Origin: Pseudoduganella violacea
Lineage (GTDB): Bacteria; Pseudomonadota; Gammaproteobacteria; Burkholderiales; Burkholderiaceae_D
Length of the DNA: 64,000 nucleotides
Direction of reading: 5' to 3'
Assembly: GCF_014191875.1 (NCBI RefSeq)
Contig: NZ_JACHXD010000017.1
Coordinates: 60,613 to 124,612 of the forward strand
Made by a program: the position numbers and the translations under genes. The notes beneath the pieces were generated by a model. The model did not search any database. It was not told the origin of the DNA and saw only the letters and a list, made by a program, of their open reading frames with translations. Position 1 is the first letter of the stretch. Each line of letters starts with the position of its first letter. Positions 25,376 to 32,578 of the stretch are shown here, piece by piece.

Positions 25376-27172
25376 TTAAAGCGTTTCCAGCTGCGCTGGC
25401 AATTGATTCAGCACGGCGGCGCGCAGGCGCGGGCCGGCTGCTCCTTCCTCCTCCTTCTGGTCCTGAACCAGATAGGCGAATACGATCGTGCGGCTGCCCT
25501 TGGCGGCCCAGCCCACAAACCAGCCGTAGGCGCGCGTCTTGTCTTCCTTGCCGTCGGCCTTGACCGGGTAGCCGGTGCCGGTCTTGCCATACACTTCCCA
25601 ACCGTTGGAGAAGGAGGCCAGCTTCAGCAGGCGGGCGCTCATTTCATAGGCCTGCGGCTGCAACGGCAGCTCACGCCGTGCCATGCGGCGCAGGAAGGCA
25701 ATCTGCTCGTCTCCCGAAATTTTGAGAGAGGAGTTGATCCAGGCGTAGCCCAGGCCATTGTCCGCGCCGGCGTCGCCGGAGACGTCGCGGTTGCCGTAGC
25801 CGAAGGCTTCGATATAGCGCTGGAAGCGCGCCGCGCCCAGCTGCCGCGTCACCTGCTGCGCATACCAGACGGACGAGTACTTGATCCAGCCGGTGGGGTC
25901 GAGATCCTGGCGCCATTCGGGAATCCAGGCTGGATAACCTTCCTTGAACGGCAGCACGGGCGTATGCGCGTCGCGCAGGAAACCGCTGTCATAGCCCATC
26001 AGGCTGACGGCGATATTGAAGGTGGAAGCAGGCGTCACGCGCGCTTCGCACTGCCCTTCGCGCTGCAGCACGCGGCCGCTGGCCGCATCCATCAGCTGTA
26101 TGCAGCGGATGGTATTCAGCGCCGCCAGATCCGGCGCGACATTGCCGGCCAGCGCAGATTGCAGGGCGAAGTTGCCCGCTGCCAGCCCCGCCAGCGCGGC
26201 CACGCCAGCCCAACGCGTCCAGCGGCTGCGCAACACGCTGCCCGGCTGGCGGATCAAGGCCAGGCGCGAGGCCAGCGTGGCCGCGTCGATGCTGCCGAAG
26301 GCCAGCGCCATTTCCGGTGGACGCGCTTGCAGCTTGAGCTGGGCCAGCAGCGCGGCGGCATACACCTTGCGCTGCGCCGCGGGACGACCGCGCAGCACGT
26401 CGCGGTCGCAGCCCAGCTCCTGCGCCCAGCCCAAGCTGGCGCGCAGCAGACGCATAAAGGGGTTGAACCACAACAGGGTTTGCAGCACGAGGCCCAGCGT
26501 CATCCACTGCAGGTCGCGGCGGCGCAAATGCGTCAGCTCGTGCTCGACGATCATCTGCTGCTGCATGGGATCGAATTCACGCAAATGGCGCGGCAACAGC
26601 AGGCGTGGACGCATGGGACCCAGCAGCATGGGCGAGATCGGCGCATCCACCTCGATGACCTGGGCGCGGTTGGCGCGCGCCAGCTCGCTGCCGAAGCCTG
26701 CGTGCGCGGCGCAATCCGGCAAGCCATGGCCGCTGCCAGCAAGCCGGTTCAGCATGCGCTGGCCATGCAGCAGGCGGCCCAAGGTATACACCAGGCCAAG
26801 CAGATAGACCGCCAGCCAGGCATAGGCGGCCAGATTCAGCCAGGGGCGTTCATCGCGCTGCGTCTGGGTCAGCGGCGCCACGGGCTGCGACGGCACGGCT
26901 GCCGGCGCGGCGGGCGCCAGGTAATGCGAAACCGTCTCGGTCGCGCCTTCGATCGGCAGCAGCAGGCGTACCCGCTCGCTGTGCGGCAGCAGGATCAGTA
27001 CAAAGGTGCCGATCACGGTCAGTTGTCCCAGCAGCCAGATCGAGCGCTGGGCAGCCAGCGCGGGCAGATAGCGGCGCAGCAGCGCGCTCAGTCCCCACAC
27101 GCTCAGGCCCGCCAGCAGGCAGCCCAGGCTGGCCAGCAGGAAGCGCAGCAGCACAAGGTCGAAGGAAGTCAC
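25376..27172 (-). CDS. blaR1: BlaR1/MecR1-type M56 metalloprotease with class D-like sensor domain (STFN variant)
   Basis: 598 residues, the length of Gram-positive BlaR1. GTG start at 27172 with GAGGAG eight bases upstream, overlapping the blaI stop. Membrane helices at about 6-28, 44-62, 112-133 and 320-342. The M56 zinc protease site is H211-E-L-T-H215 with E252/D256 downstream. Residues about 355-598 form a periplasmic class D beta-lactamase-like domain with S433-S-V, Y459-G-N and K530-T-G. The first motif, however, is S383-T-F-N386: the Lys that is carboxylated in class D enzymes and BlaR1 is Asn (codon AAT read directly). It should sense beta-lactams and cleave BlaI; the missing Lys argues against hydrolysis and for an altered acylation chemistry. 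Confidence 0.88.
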   Translation of the reverse strand: MTSFDLVLLRFLLASLGCLLAGLSVWGLSALLRRYLPALAAQRSIWLLGQLTVIGTFVLILLPHSERVRLLLPIEGATETVSHYLAPAAPAAVPSQPVAPLTQTQRDERPWLNLAAYAWLAVYLLGLVYTLGRLLHGQRMLNRLAGSGHGLPDCAAHAGFGSELARANRAQVIEVDAPISPMLLGPMRPRLLLPRHLREFDPMQQQMIVEHELTHLRRRDLQWMTLGLVLQTLLWFNPFMRLLRASLGWAQELGCDRDVLRGRPAAQRKVYAAALLAQLKLQARPPEMALAFGSIDAATLASRLALIRQPGSVLRSRWTRWAGVAALAGLAAGNFALQSALAGNVAPDLAALNTIRCIQLMDAASGRVLQREGQCEARVTPASTFNIAVSLMGYDSGFLRDAHTPVLPFKEGYPAWIPEWRQDLDPTGWIKYSSVWYAQQVTRQLGAARFQRYIEAFGYGNRDVSGDAGADNGLGYAWINSSLKISGDEQIAFLRRMARRELPLQPQAYEMSARLLKLASFSNGWEVYGKTGTGYPVKADGKEDKTRAYGWFVGWAAKGSRTIVFAYLVQDQKEEEGAAGPRLRAAVLNQLPAQLETL

Positions 27173-27552
27173 TGCTGCGGCTCCTCATCGTCCGGCCACG
27201 CGTTCAGCATCTGTTCCAGCTGCGCCAGTTCCTGCGCATCCACCAGCTTACTGCCGGTGAACATATTCACGGGCAGCGGCGTATCCATTTCCATCACGCG
27301 CCGGCCGAAGTCGCGCGCGAAGGCGGCCAGGGTGCCGACTTTTTCCAGGCGCGCCGCGTAGACCTGTACGCCGTGGCGCACCTCCTGCTCCACCATCTCC
27401 TTTTCCAGCATGCGCTCCAGCGTCTTGCGGGTCGAGGAGAAGGACCAGCCAAGTTCTCGCTCAACTTCCAGATGGATCTCGCGCGCGCTGAGCGGGTGGC
27501 GCTTCCACAGTGCTTTCAGCACGCAGAGTTCAGTGGTCGAGGGGACAGCCAT
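27169..27552 (-). CDS. blaI: BlaI/MecI-family repressor
   Basis: 127 residues. The winged-helix domain opens with TTELCVLKALWKRHPLSAREI and includes SSTRKTLERMLEKE, the recognition region of this family; the C-terminal helices (about 78-115) serve dimerisation, and the usual protease-sensitive region lies between. It overlaps blaR1 by four bases. It should repress the blaI-blaR1-ampC operon by binding the palindrome between -35 and -10 upstream, and be inactivated by BlaR1-triggered cleavage. Confidence 0.9.
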   Translation of the reverse strand: MAVPSTTELCVLKALWKRHPLSAREIHLEVERELGWSFSSTRKTLERMLEKEMVEQEVRHGVQVYAARLEKVGTLAAFARDFGRRVMEMDTPLPVNMFTGSKLVDAQELAQLEQMLNAWPDDEEPQQ

Positions 27553-27565
27553 GGGAATTTCCTGA

Positions 27566-27613
27566 ATTGTGACGATGATGGCGAGTATGCGACATTTGTC
27601 ACAATACTGTCAA
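27566..27613 (-). promoter_or_regulatory. blaI promoter with embedded BlaI-type operator
   Basis: Read on the minus strand: a perfect TTGACA (-35, plus-strand 27608-27613), an 18-bp spacer, and CATACT (-10, 27584-27589). The spacer contains the palindrome GACAAATGTC (27591-27600), the same layout as the TACA-N2-TGTA core bound by BlaI/MecI. In addition ATTGTGAC (27566-27573) and GTCACAAT (27598-27605) form a perfect 8-bp inverted pair, a possible second half-site set. A bound repressor would occlude RNA polymerase directly. Confidence 0.7.
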
Positions 27614-27687
27614 GAAGCGCACGCAACAGCGCGCCGGCAAAGCGCCGGCGAAGCTGATCCCACTCTACAAGAGGAGGTCTGGAATGC

Positions 27688-27939
27688 TCAGATGAAGGGC
27701 CACTTGAGGATGCCCTTTGCATGCAGCACCGGGCGCGCGATCAGGTAGGCGAAGGAGAAGCCGAAGGCCAGCAAGCTGCTGGCTTCTCCCATGAAGGCAA
27801 GGAAGAGGCCCGCCACCAGGGACACCGCCACCAGCATCAGCAGCCAGACTTCGATGCTCATGAAGAGCGCCGCCGCCTCGCGCCAGACGCGCAGCGTCAG
27901 GGCACAGATTTCCTTGATGGTTTTGACTTCGTGACTCAT
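27688..27939 (-). CDS. Small two-helix membrane protein
   Basis: 83 residues from an ATG at 27939; a longer in-frame start at 28029 lies across a terminator and is unlikely. A short polar N-terminus (MSHEVKTIKEICALT) is followed by two hydrophobic helices (about 27-47 and 50-68) and a basic end. Unrecognised; it stands alone between the bla operon and the TetR gene, with which it shares orientation, but a terminator (27977-27999) separates it from the latter. Confidence 0.6.
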   Translation of the reverse strand: MSHEVKTIKEICALTLRVWREAAALFMSIEVWLLMLVAVSLVAGLFLAFMGEASSLLAFGFSFAYLIARPVLHAKGILKWPFI

Positions 27940-27976
27940 GGGATTATCGACAATATTGCAGTAGGCCGGAAATGAA

Positions 27977-27999
27977 AAATCGCCGGCTAGCGGCGATTT
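27977..27999 (-). terminator. Intrinsic terminator of the TetR gene
   Basis: On the minus strand: 9-bp stem AAATCGCCG/CGGCGATTT with a five-base loop, followed by T residues. It lies 26 bases after the tetR stop codon. Confidence 0.8.
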
Positions 28000-28025
28000 G
28001 TTCAAGCCCGTCACTCTACCATAAT

Positions 28026-28658
28026 TCACGCCGGCTCCAGACTTTTGAGATAGGCGCGGAACATGGCGTTCATCGCCTCGGCATAGGTTTCGACTTCCTC
28101 CGCCGTGCGCGGCGTTTCCGAGAACTGCTTGCCGACCGCACTCATCGTGGTGACGATCATATCCGTGGCGACGGCGCGCTCCGCCTCGTCCACGGACGGC
28201 AGCAGCTCGCGCATGAACAGGGCGATATTCTCTTCGCCCTCGGCTTTCGCCGCCTTGGCTTCCGGCGCGTCGCGGTACAGCGGCGCGGCATCATCCAGCG
28301 CGCGCCGCACCGCCGCCTCGTCGCATTCGGACTGGATGAAGGCATGCACCATGCGGCGCAGCCTTTCCAGCGGCGGCGTGGCGGCATCGCCGAGAATATC
28401 CCACAGCATGGCGCCGGTTTCCCGCCACTCGTCGCTCTGCAGGCGGAACAGGATGGAAGCCTTGTTCGGGAAGTACTGGTACACCGATCCGATACTGACG
28501 CCGGCGCGTTCCGCCACCCGCGTGGTGGTGAAGCGCCGCACACCCTCTTTCGCCAAAACCTGAATAGCCGCCTCCAGAATCGCCGCAACCAGCTCCGTGG
28601 AACGGGCCTGTTTCGGCTTTCTGCGCGAGGAGATCGGGGCGTTTTCGTGGTCGGTCAT
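28026..28658 (-). CDS. TetR-family transcriptional regulator
   Basis: 210 residues from the ATG at 28658; the reading frame stays open further upstream through the methyltransferase gene, but that part is antisense. The HTH is textbook: ILEAAIQVLAKEGVRRFTT then VAERAGVSIGSVYQYFPNK (about 28-68). The C-terminal ligand domain is of the AcrR/TetR_C type. Transcribed divergently from an O-methyltransferase gene; the 81-bp gap holds nested palindromes, so autoregulation and control of the methyltransferase are likely. Confidence 0.9.
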   Translation of the reverse strand: MTDHENAPISSRRKPKQARSTELVAAILEAAIQVLAKEGVRRFTTTRVAERAGVSIGSVYQYFPNKASILFRLQSDEWRETGAMLWDILGDAATPPLERLRRMVHAFIQSECDEAAVRRALDDAAPLYRDAPEAKAAKAEGEENIALFMRELLPSVDEAERAVATDMIVTTMSAVGKQFSETPRTAEEVETYAEAMNAMFRAYLKSLEPA

Positions 28659-28677
28659 GGCGGGGTTCCGGAAAGCG

Positions 28678-28706
28678 AATATGAAACATGAAGGATTCTT
28701 CATATT
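28678..28706. promoter_or_regulatory. Nested palindromes, putative TetR operator
   Basis: Two overlapping perfect inverted repeats in the divergent promoter: AATATGAA/TTCATATT (28678-28685 and 28699-28706) and, inside, ATGAAG/CTTCAT (28688-28693 and 28698-28703). Size and symmetry fit a dimeric TetR site controlling both genes. Confidence 0.65.
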
Positions 28707-28739
28707 ATTACCTCTCCCAAAACAAAAGGAAATACCCTT

Positions 28740-29405
28740 ATGACGACCCTGACCTCCGCTCCCCTGGCCACGCTGCTGAACCGCCTGTTCGAGGAAGCCG
28801 ACACCGTGAATCCGATGGCCATTCCGGCCGTGGCGGAACTCTCCGAGGCGCAGTTGCAGCGCATGATGCAGAGTAAAACCGACTATGCCGATTTGTACGG
28901 CCGGCTGAAAGACGCCGCGCTGCCGGTGTCGCGCGCCACCGGCAGCCTGCTGTATATGCTGGCGCGCAGCATGCGCGCCCATGTGGTGGTGGAATTCGGC
29001 ACCTCCTTCGGCATCTCCACCCTGCACCTGGCCGCCGCCCTGCGCGACAACGGCGGCGGCTTGCTGATCACCAGCGAATTCGAGCCATCCAAGGTGGCGC
29101 GGGCGCGGGAGAATCTGCAGGCGGGCGGGCTGGATGATCTGGTGGAAATCCGCGCCGGCGACGCGCTGCAAACCCTGGGCCGCGACCTGCCAGAAAAGAT
29201 CGACCTGCTGCTGCTCGACGGCGCCAAGGCGCTGTATCCGGATATCCTGGATCTGGTGGAAAGCCGCTTGCGTCCGGGCGCGCTCATCGTCGCCGACAAC
29301 GCCGACGACAGTCCCGCCTACCTGGAGCGTGTGCGCGCGCCGGCCAGCGGCTATCTGTCCACGCCGTTCGCCGAGGACGTCGAACTGTCGATCCGGCTGG
29401 GCTGA
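28740..29405 (+). CDS. SAM-dependent O-methyltransferase
   Basis: 221 residues. The Rossmann fold motif I is VVEFGTSFGISTLHLAAAL (about 84-102), followed by the acidic ribose-binding residue in TSEFEPSKV and the motif DLLLLDGAKALYPDILD, as in the class I O-methyltransferase_3 (catechol-like) group. Cytoplasmic. AAAGGA lies nine bases before the ATG. The divergent TetR regulator suggests induction by a small, possibly phenolic or toxic ligand that is then methylated. Substrate not deducible. Confidence 0.85.
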   Translation: MTTLTSAPLATLLNRLFEEADTVNPMAIPAVAELSEAQLQRMMQSKTDYADLYGRLKDAALPVSRATGSLLYMLARSMRAHVVVEFGTSFGISTLHLAAALRDNGGGLLITSEFEPSKVARARENLQAGGLDDLVEIRAGDALQTLGRDLPEKIDLLLLDGAKALYPDILDLVESRLRPGALIVADNADDSPAYLERVRAPASGYLSTPFAEDVELSIRLG

Positions 29406-29417
29406 CGGCGGCGCGGC

Positions 29418-30287
29418 CTAGCGCCAGGTCCGGGCCAGCACAAAAAGCGGCTCGGGCAACCCGCGCACGTCGCCCGGCGTGCCGGCGAAGACGCCACCGG
29501 CCTGCGGCTCGGGAGCCAGCAAGCCGGTGGCCGCGCTGCTGACGTAGAGCGTGTCCAGGTCCGGCCCGCCGAAGGCGGGACAGGTGGGCTGGCTGACCGG
29601 CAGGGGCAAGGTCCGCTCCACGCTGCCGTCCGGCGCATAGCGCACCACGCGCGCGGCGCCCCATTCCGCGTTCCACAGATAGCCGGCGGCGTCGGTGATG
29701 GAGCCATCCGGTTCGCCCGCCTCCGCATTTAGCCGGGTGAAAACGCGCGGATTGGCCGGCTGTCGGCCGTAGTCGCAGCAACAAATGACGCCGCACAGCG
29801 AGTCGCAGTAGTACATGGTGTCGCCGCCGGGACTGAAGCAGATGCTGTTGGCGATGGCCACGGGCGGCAAGGGCAGCTTCTCCAGCTGCAGGTCAGGGCC
29901 AAGCCGGTAAAAGCTGCCGATGGCCTCGCGCGGACTGGCTTCGTTCAGCGTGCCGAACACGAAGCGGCCCTGGCGGTCGCAGCGGCCGTCGTTCAGGCGG
30001 GTGGTGCCCAGTTCCGCCTCCACCGGCATAATGGGCGCGACCGCGCCGCTGGCCCAGTCGAACCAGGCCAGGCCGTGCTCCAGCCCCAACAGCAGGCGCT
30101 GCGGATCTTCCGTCAGGGCAAAGCAAGCTAAGCGCGCCGGCATCGGCCATTGCCGCAGCAAACCGCTGGCCGGCGCGTAGGCCCACAGTTCGCGCCCCAG
30201 GATATCGGTCCACAGCAGGCGGCCGCTGCGCCCGCACCAAAGAATGCATTCGCCTAGCGCATTGCGGGCGTCGACCGCCAGCTTCAT
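29418..30287 (-). CDS. SMP-30/gluconolactonase-family sugar lactonase
   Basis: 289 residues from the ATG at 30287 (an ATGN overlap with the aldolase gene). Six-bladed beta-propeller pattern with metal ligands in LNDGRCDRQGRFVFG (about 97-111), NSICFSPGGDTMYYCDS (about 145-161) and EPDGSITDAAGYLWNAEWG (about 189-207). The family hydrolyses sugar lactones with a divalent metal in the cytoplasm or periplasm. Last gene of the galactose-type oxidative operon; by context it opens the galactono-lactone made by the SDR gene product. Confidence 0.85.
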   Translation of the reverse strand: MKLAVDARNALGECILWCGRSGRLLWTDILGRELWAYAPASGLLRQWPMPARLACFALTEDPQRLLLGLEHGLAWFDWASGAVAPIMPVEAELGTTRLNDGRCDRQGRFVFGTLNEASPREAIGSFYRLGPDLQLEKLPLPPVAIANSICFSPGGDTMYYCDSLCGVICCCDYGRQPANPRVFTRLNAEAGEPDGSITDAAGYLWNAEWGAARVVRYAPDGSVERTLPLPVSQPTCPAFGGPDLDTLYVSSAATGLLAPEPQAGGVFAGTPGDVRGLPEPLFVLARTWR

Positions 30288-30898
30288 TGCCCCTCCCAGG
30301 CTGCGATGAAGGCGCGCGCGCGGGCTTGCAGGACGGCCATCTGCATGCCAGGCTGGTACAGCTGGCCGCCGATGCCCAAGCCGGCGGCGCCGGCCTGGCG
30401 CCACCGCGCCGCATTGTCCAATCCGACGCCGCCCACCGGCCAGACCTGGGTGTCCGGCGGCAGCACGGTCAGCACCGACTTCAGTCCGGCCTGGCCCAGG
30501 CTCTCGGCGGGAAACCATTTCAGCGCGGCGGCGCCGGCCTCCAGCGCGGCCAACGCCTCGGTCGGCGTGGCAACGCCCGGCATGGCCTGCAGACCCAGCT
30601 CGCGGCAGCGCGCCAGCACGGCGGGGTTGACATTGGGCGCCACCATCAGTGCGCCGCCCGCCGCGTGCAGCGCGTCGGCATCGGCCGCATTGAGCACGGT
30701 GCCGCCGCCGATCAGCGCATGAGCGGGGCGCATGGATTGCAGGATGCGGATGGACTCCAGCGCTTGCGGGCGGTTGAGCGGCACTTCCAGCACGGCGAAG
30801 CCGGCATCGAACAAAACGTCCCCCACTTCACGCGCCTGGGCCGCCGGCAAGCCGCGCAAGATGGCGATCAAGGGGGGATAGCAATCGCGGATATCCAT
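30284..30898 (-). CDS. dgoA: 2-dehydro-3-deoxy-6-phosphogalactonate aldolase
   Basis: 204 residues. The KDPG/KDPGal aldolase fold is clear: PLIAILRGLPAAQAREVGD at the start, IGGGTVLN, VAPNVNP, and the Schiff-base lysine in AALKWFPAE (about 134-142). The WFPAE form and the neighbouring kinase point to the galactonate rather than the gluconate branch. It cleaves KDPGal to pyruvate and glyceraldehyde 3-phosphate. Start overlaps the kinase stop (ATGA) and its end overlaps the lactonase start. Confidence 0.88.
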   Translation of the reverse strand: MDIRDCYPPLIAILRGLPAAQAREVGDVLFDAGFAVLEVPLNRPQALESIRILQSMRPAHALIGGGTVLNAADADALHAAGGALMVAPNVNPAVLARCRELGLQAMPGVATPTEALAALEAGAAALKWFPAESLGQAGLKSVLTVLPPDTQVWPVGGVGLDNAARWRQAGAAGLGIGGQLYQPGMQMAVLQARARAFIAAWEGQ

Positions 30899-31776
30899 CA
30901 CATCTGCTCCAGAAAACGTCCCAGCGCGGCGCAATGCGCTTGCGCGGCATCGATCCAGCTGCAATTGAAGCCCAGCGCCGCGCCCACGCTGGCATAGGTG
31001 GCGCACAGTTCCGGCGCGCCCAGCAGCTGCAGGCAGTGCTTGTCCATCTGCGGCCGCGCCGCAAATTCCGTCCCCACCAGCAGACCGCTGACATAGGAGT
31101 AGGTCTGCTGCGGGTCTGCCAGGCCGGCCACCGCGCGCGCGCGCGCCGCGAACAGGGCTTGCGTGAGTACGGGCTTTTGGGTCGCGCGCAGCGCCCCGGC
31201 CAGCAAGCCCTGGCCGCTGTGGCCGCCCATCATCAGCGGGGCCAGCGTGCCGCCCTGGCGCAGCAACGCAAACAGTTCGCCCGTCAGATAAGACACCAGA
31301 TGCCGCACGCAGCCGTCGCCCAGCAGCACCCATTTGCTGTGCGTGCCGGGCAGCACGTACCAGCCGTCGCCATGGCCCAGGGCCAGGGCGCCCAGCAGCT
31401 GCGTTTCCTCGCCGCGCATCACATCGGCCTCGCCGCCGGCCAGCTGGCAATAGCCCGGCACCAGGAAGCAGGCGGCCGGTCCGTCCCGCAGCGGCACCAG
31501 CGACTGCGGCAGACGCTCCAGCGGCACGCTGCAATCGAGGTAAGCCACCTCCTGCCAGCCCTGGGCGCTGCCGATCGCGCCCGACATGACGATGGGCGTG
31601 CCGTCGGCAACCTGCATGGCGCGGCATAGCGCCTGCAGCGAGGCCGCATAACGGCCGCGCGCCGCCAGTGCGCCCTCCTCGTCCGCATAACGGCGCAGGC
31701 AGACGCCGCCCGCGCCGACCAGCCAGGCGCGCCGGTTGCTCGTGCCCCAGTCGATGCCGAGCAAGGCCGCTACCAT
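30898..31776 (-). CDS. dgoK: 2-dehydro-3-deoxygalactonokinase
   Basis: 292 residues. The ASKHA-type start LLGIDWGTSNRRAWLV and the family-specific PGTHSKWVLLGDG (about 143-155) and MSGAIGSAQGW identify DgoK. It phosphorylates 2-keto-3-deoxygalactonate at C6 before aldol cleavage by the product of the next gene. The same operon carries the dehydrogenase and lactonase needed to make its substrate, though a galactonate dehydratase is not in the window. Confidence 0.9.
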   Translation of the reverse strand: MVAALLGIDWGTSNRRAWLVGAGGVCLRRYADEEGALAARGRYAASLQALCRAMQVADGTPIVMSGAIGSAQGWQEVAYLDCSVPLERLPQSLVPLRDGPAACFLVPGYCQLAGGEADVMRGEETQLLGALALGHGDGWYVLPGTHSKWVLLGDGCVRHLVSYLTGELFALLRQGGTLAPLMMGGHSGQGLLAGALRATQKPVLTQALFAARARAVAGLADPQQTYSYVSGLLVGTEFAARPQMDKHCLQLLGAPELCATYASVGAALGFNCSWIDAAQAHCAALGRFLEQM

Positions 31777-31800
31777 GATGCGCCTCCGCCGCCGTCCATC

Positions 31801-32571
31801 TCAACTCCAGCCCGCGTCCACGATGTATTCCTGCGCCGTGCACATGGCGCCATCGTCGGCGGCCAGGAACAGCACCATGGCCGCGACGTCGGCCGGATTC
31901 AACCTGCCGCGCAGGCATTGGCTGCGCCGGATCTCCTCCACCGCCGCCGCATCGACCCATAGGGCCAGCTGGCGCTCCGTCATCACCCAGCCCGGCGACA
32001 CCGTCACGATGCGGATGCCGTCCGCGCCCAGCTCGCGCGCCAGGCCGCGCGTCAGGCCGTGCACCGCCGCCTTGGCGCTGGCGTAAGCCGGATAGCCGGC
32101 GCTTTTGATATGCCAGCAGATCGAACTGAGATTGACGATGACGCCCGCGCCATGGCGGCGCATGGCCGGCGCCACGGCCTGGCAGGCGAAGAACATGGGG
32201 CGCAGATTGAGCGCCAGCAGGCGGTCCCAGTCGTCCGGCTGCAACTGCGCCAGCGTGTGGCGCTGGTCGTTGGCGGCGTTATTGACCAGCACTTCGATAG
32301 CGCCCAGCTGCGCCGCCACCGCGTCCATGGCGCCGGCCAGCGCCGCCAAATCGCCCAGGTCGCAGCCCAGGAACAAGGGCGGCGCGCCGCCCTCGCACGC
32401 CAGGCGCCGCACCAGTTCCTCGCCGGCGGCCTGCGCCACGTCCACGAAAGCGACCCGCGCGCCCTGGCGCGCAAAGGCCGACACCAGTTCCGCCCCGATG
32501 CCGGTGGCGCCGCCGGTCACGAAAACGCATTTGTCCCGCAGGCTGGGATAGCTGGCCAGGCGCGTTGCCAT
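31801..32571 (-). CDS. SDR-family sugar dehydrogenase
   Basis: 256 residues from the ATG at 32571; the open frame upstream is inside the giant ORF. Classical SDR motifs: TGGATGIGAEL (about 19-29), NNAAN, catalytic Ser in IVNLSSICW, Y-x-x-x-K in YPAYASAKAAVHG, and the C-terminal closing EYIVDAGWS. NAD(P)-dependent, cytoplasmic. In this operon a D-galactose or L-arabinose/fucose 1-dehydrogenase role is most plausible (inference from dgoK, dgoA and the lactonase). Confidence 0.87.
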   Translation of the reverse strand: MATRLASYPSLRDKCVFVTGGATGIGAELVSAFARQGARVAFVDVAQAAGEELVRRLACEGGAPPLFLGCDLGDLAALAGAMDAVAAQLGAIEVLVNNAANDQRHTLAQLQPDDWDRLLALNLRPMFFACQAVAPAMRRHGAGVIVNLSSICWHIKSAGYPAYASAKAAVHGLTRGLARELGADGIRIVTVSPGWVMTERQLALWVDAAAVEEIRRSQCLRGRLNPADVAAMVLFLAADDGAMCTAQEYIVDAGWS

Positions 32572-32578
32572 GACGGCC

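Noticed and set aside
25376..26100. Free class D (OXA) beta-lactamase gene
   Set aside because: The class D-like domain is fused to an M56 protease, behind a BlaI gene, and lacks the STxK lysine; a sensor is the better explanation.
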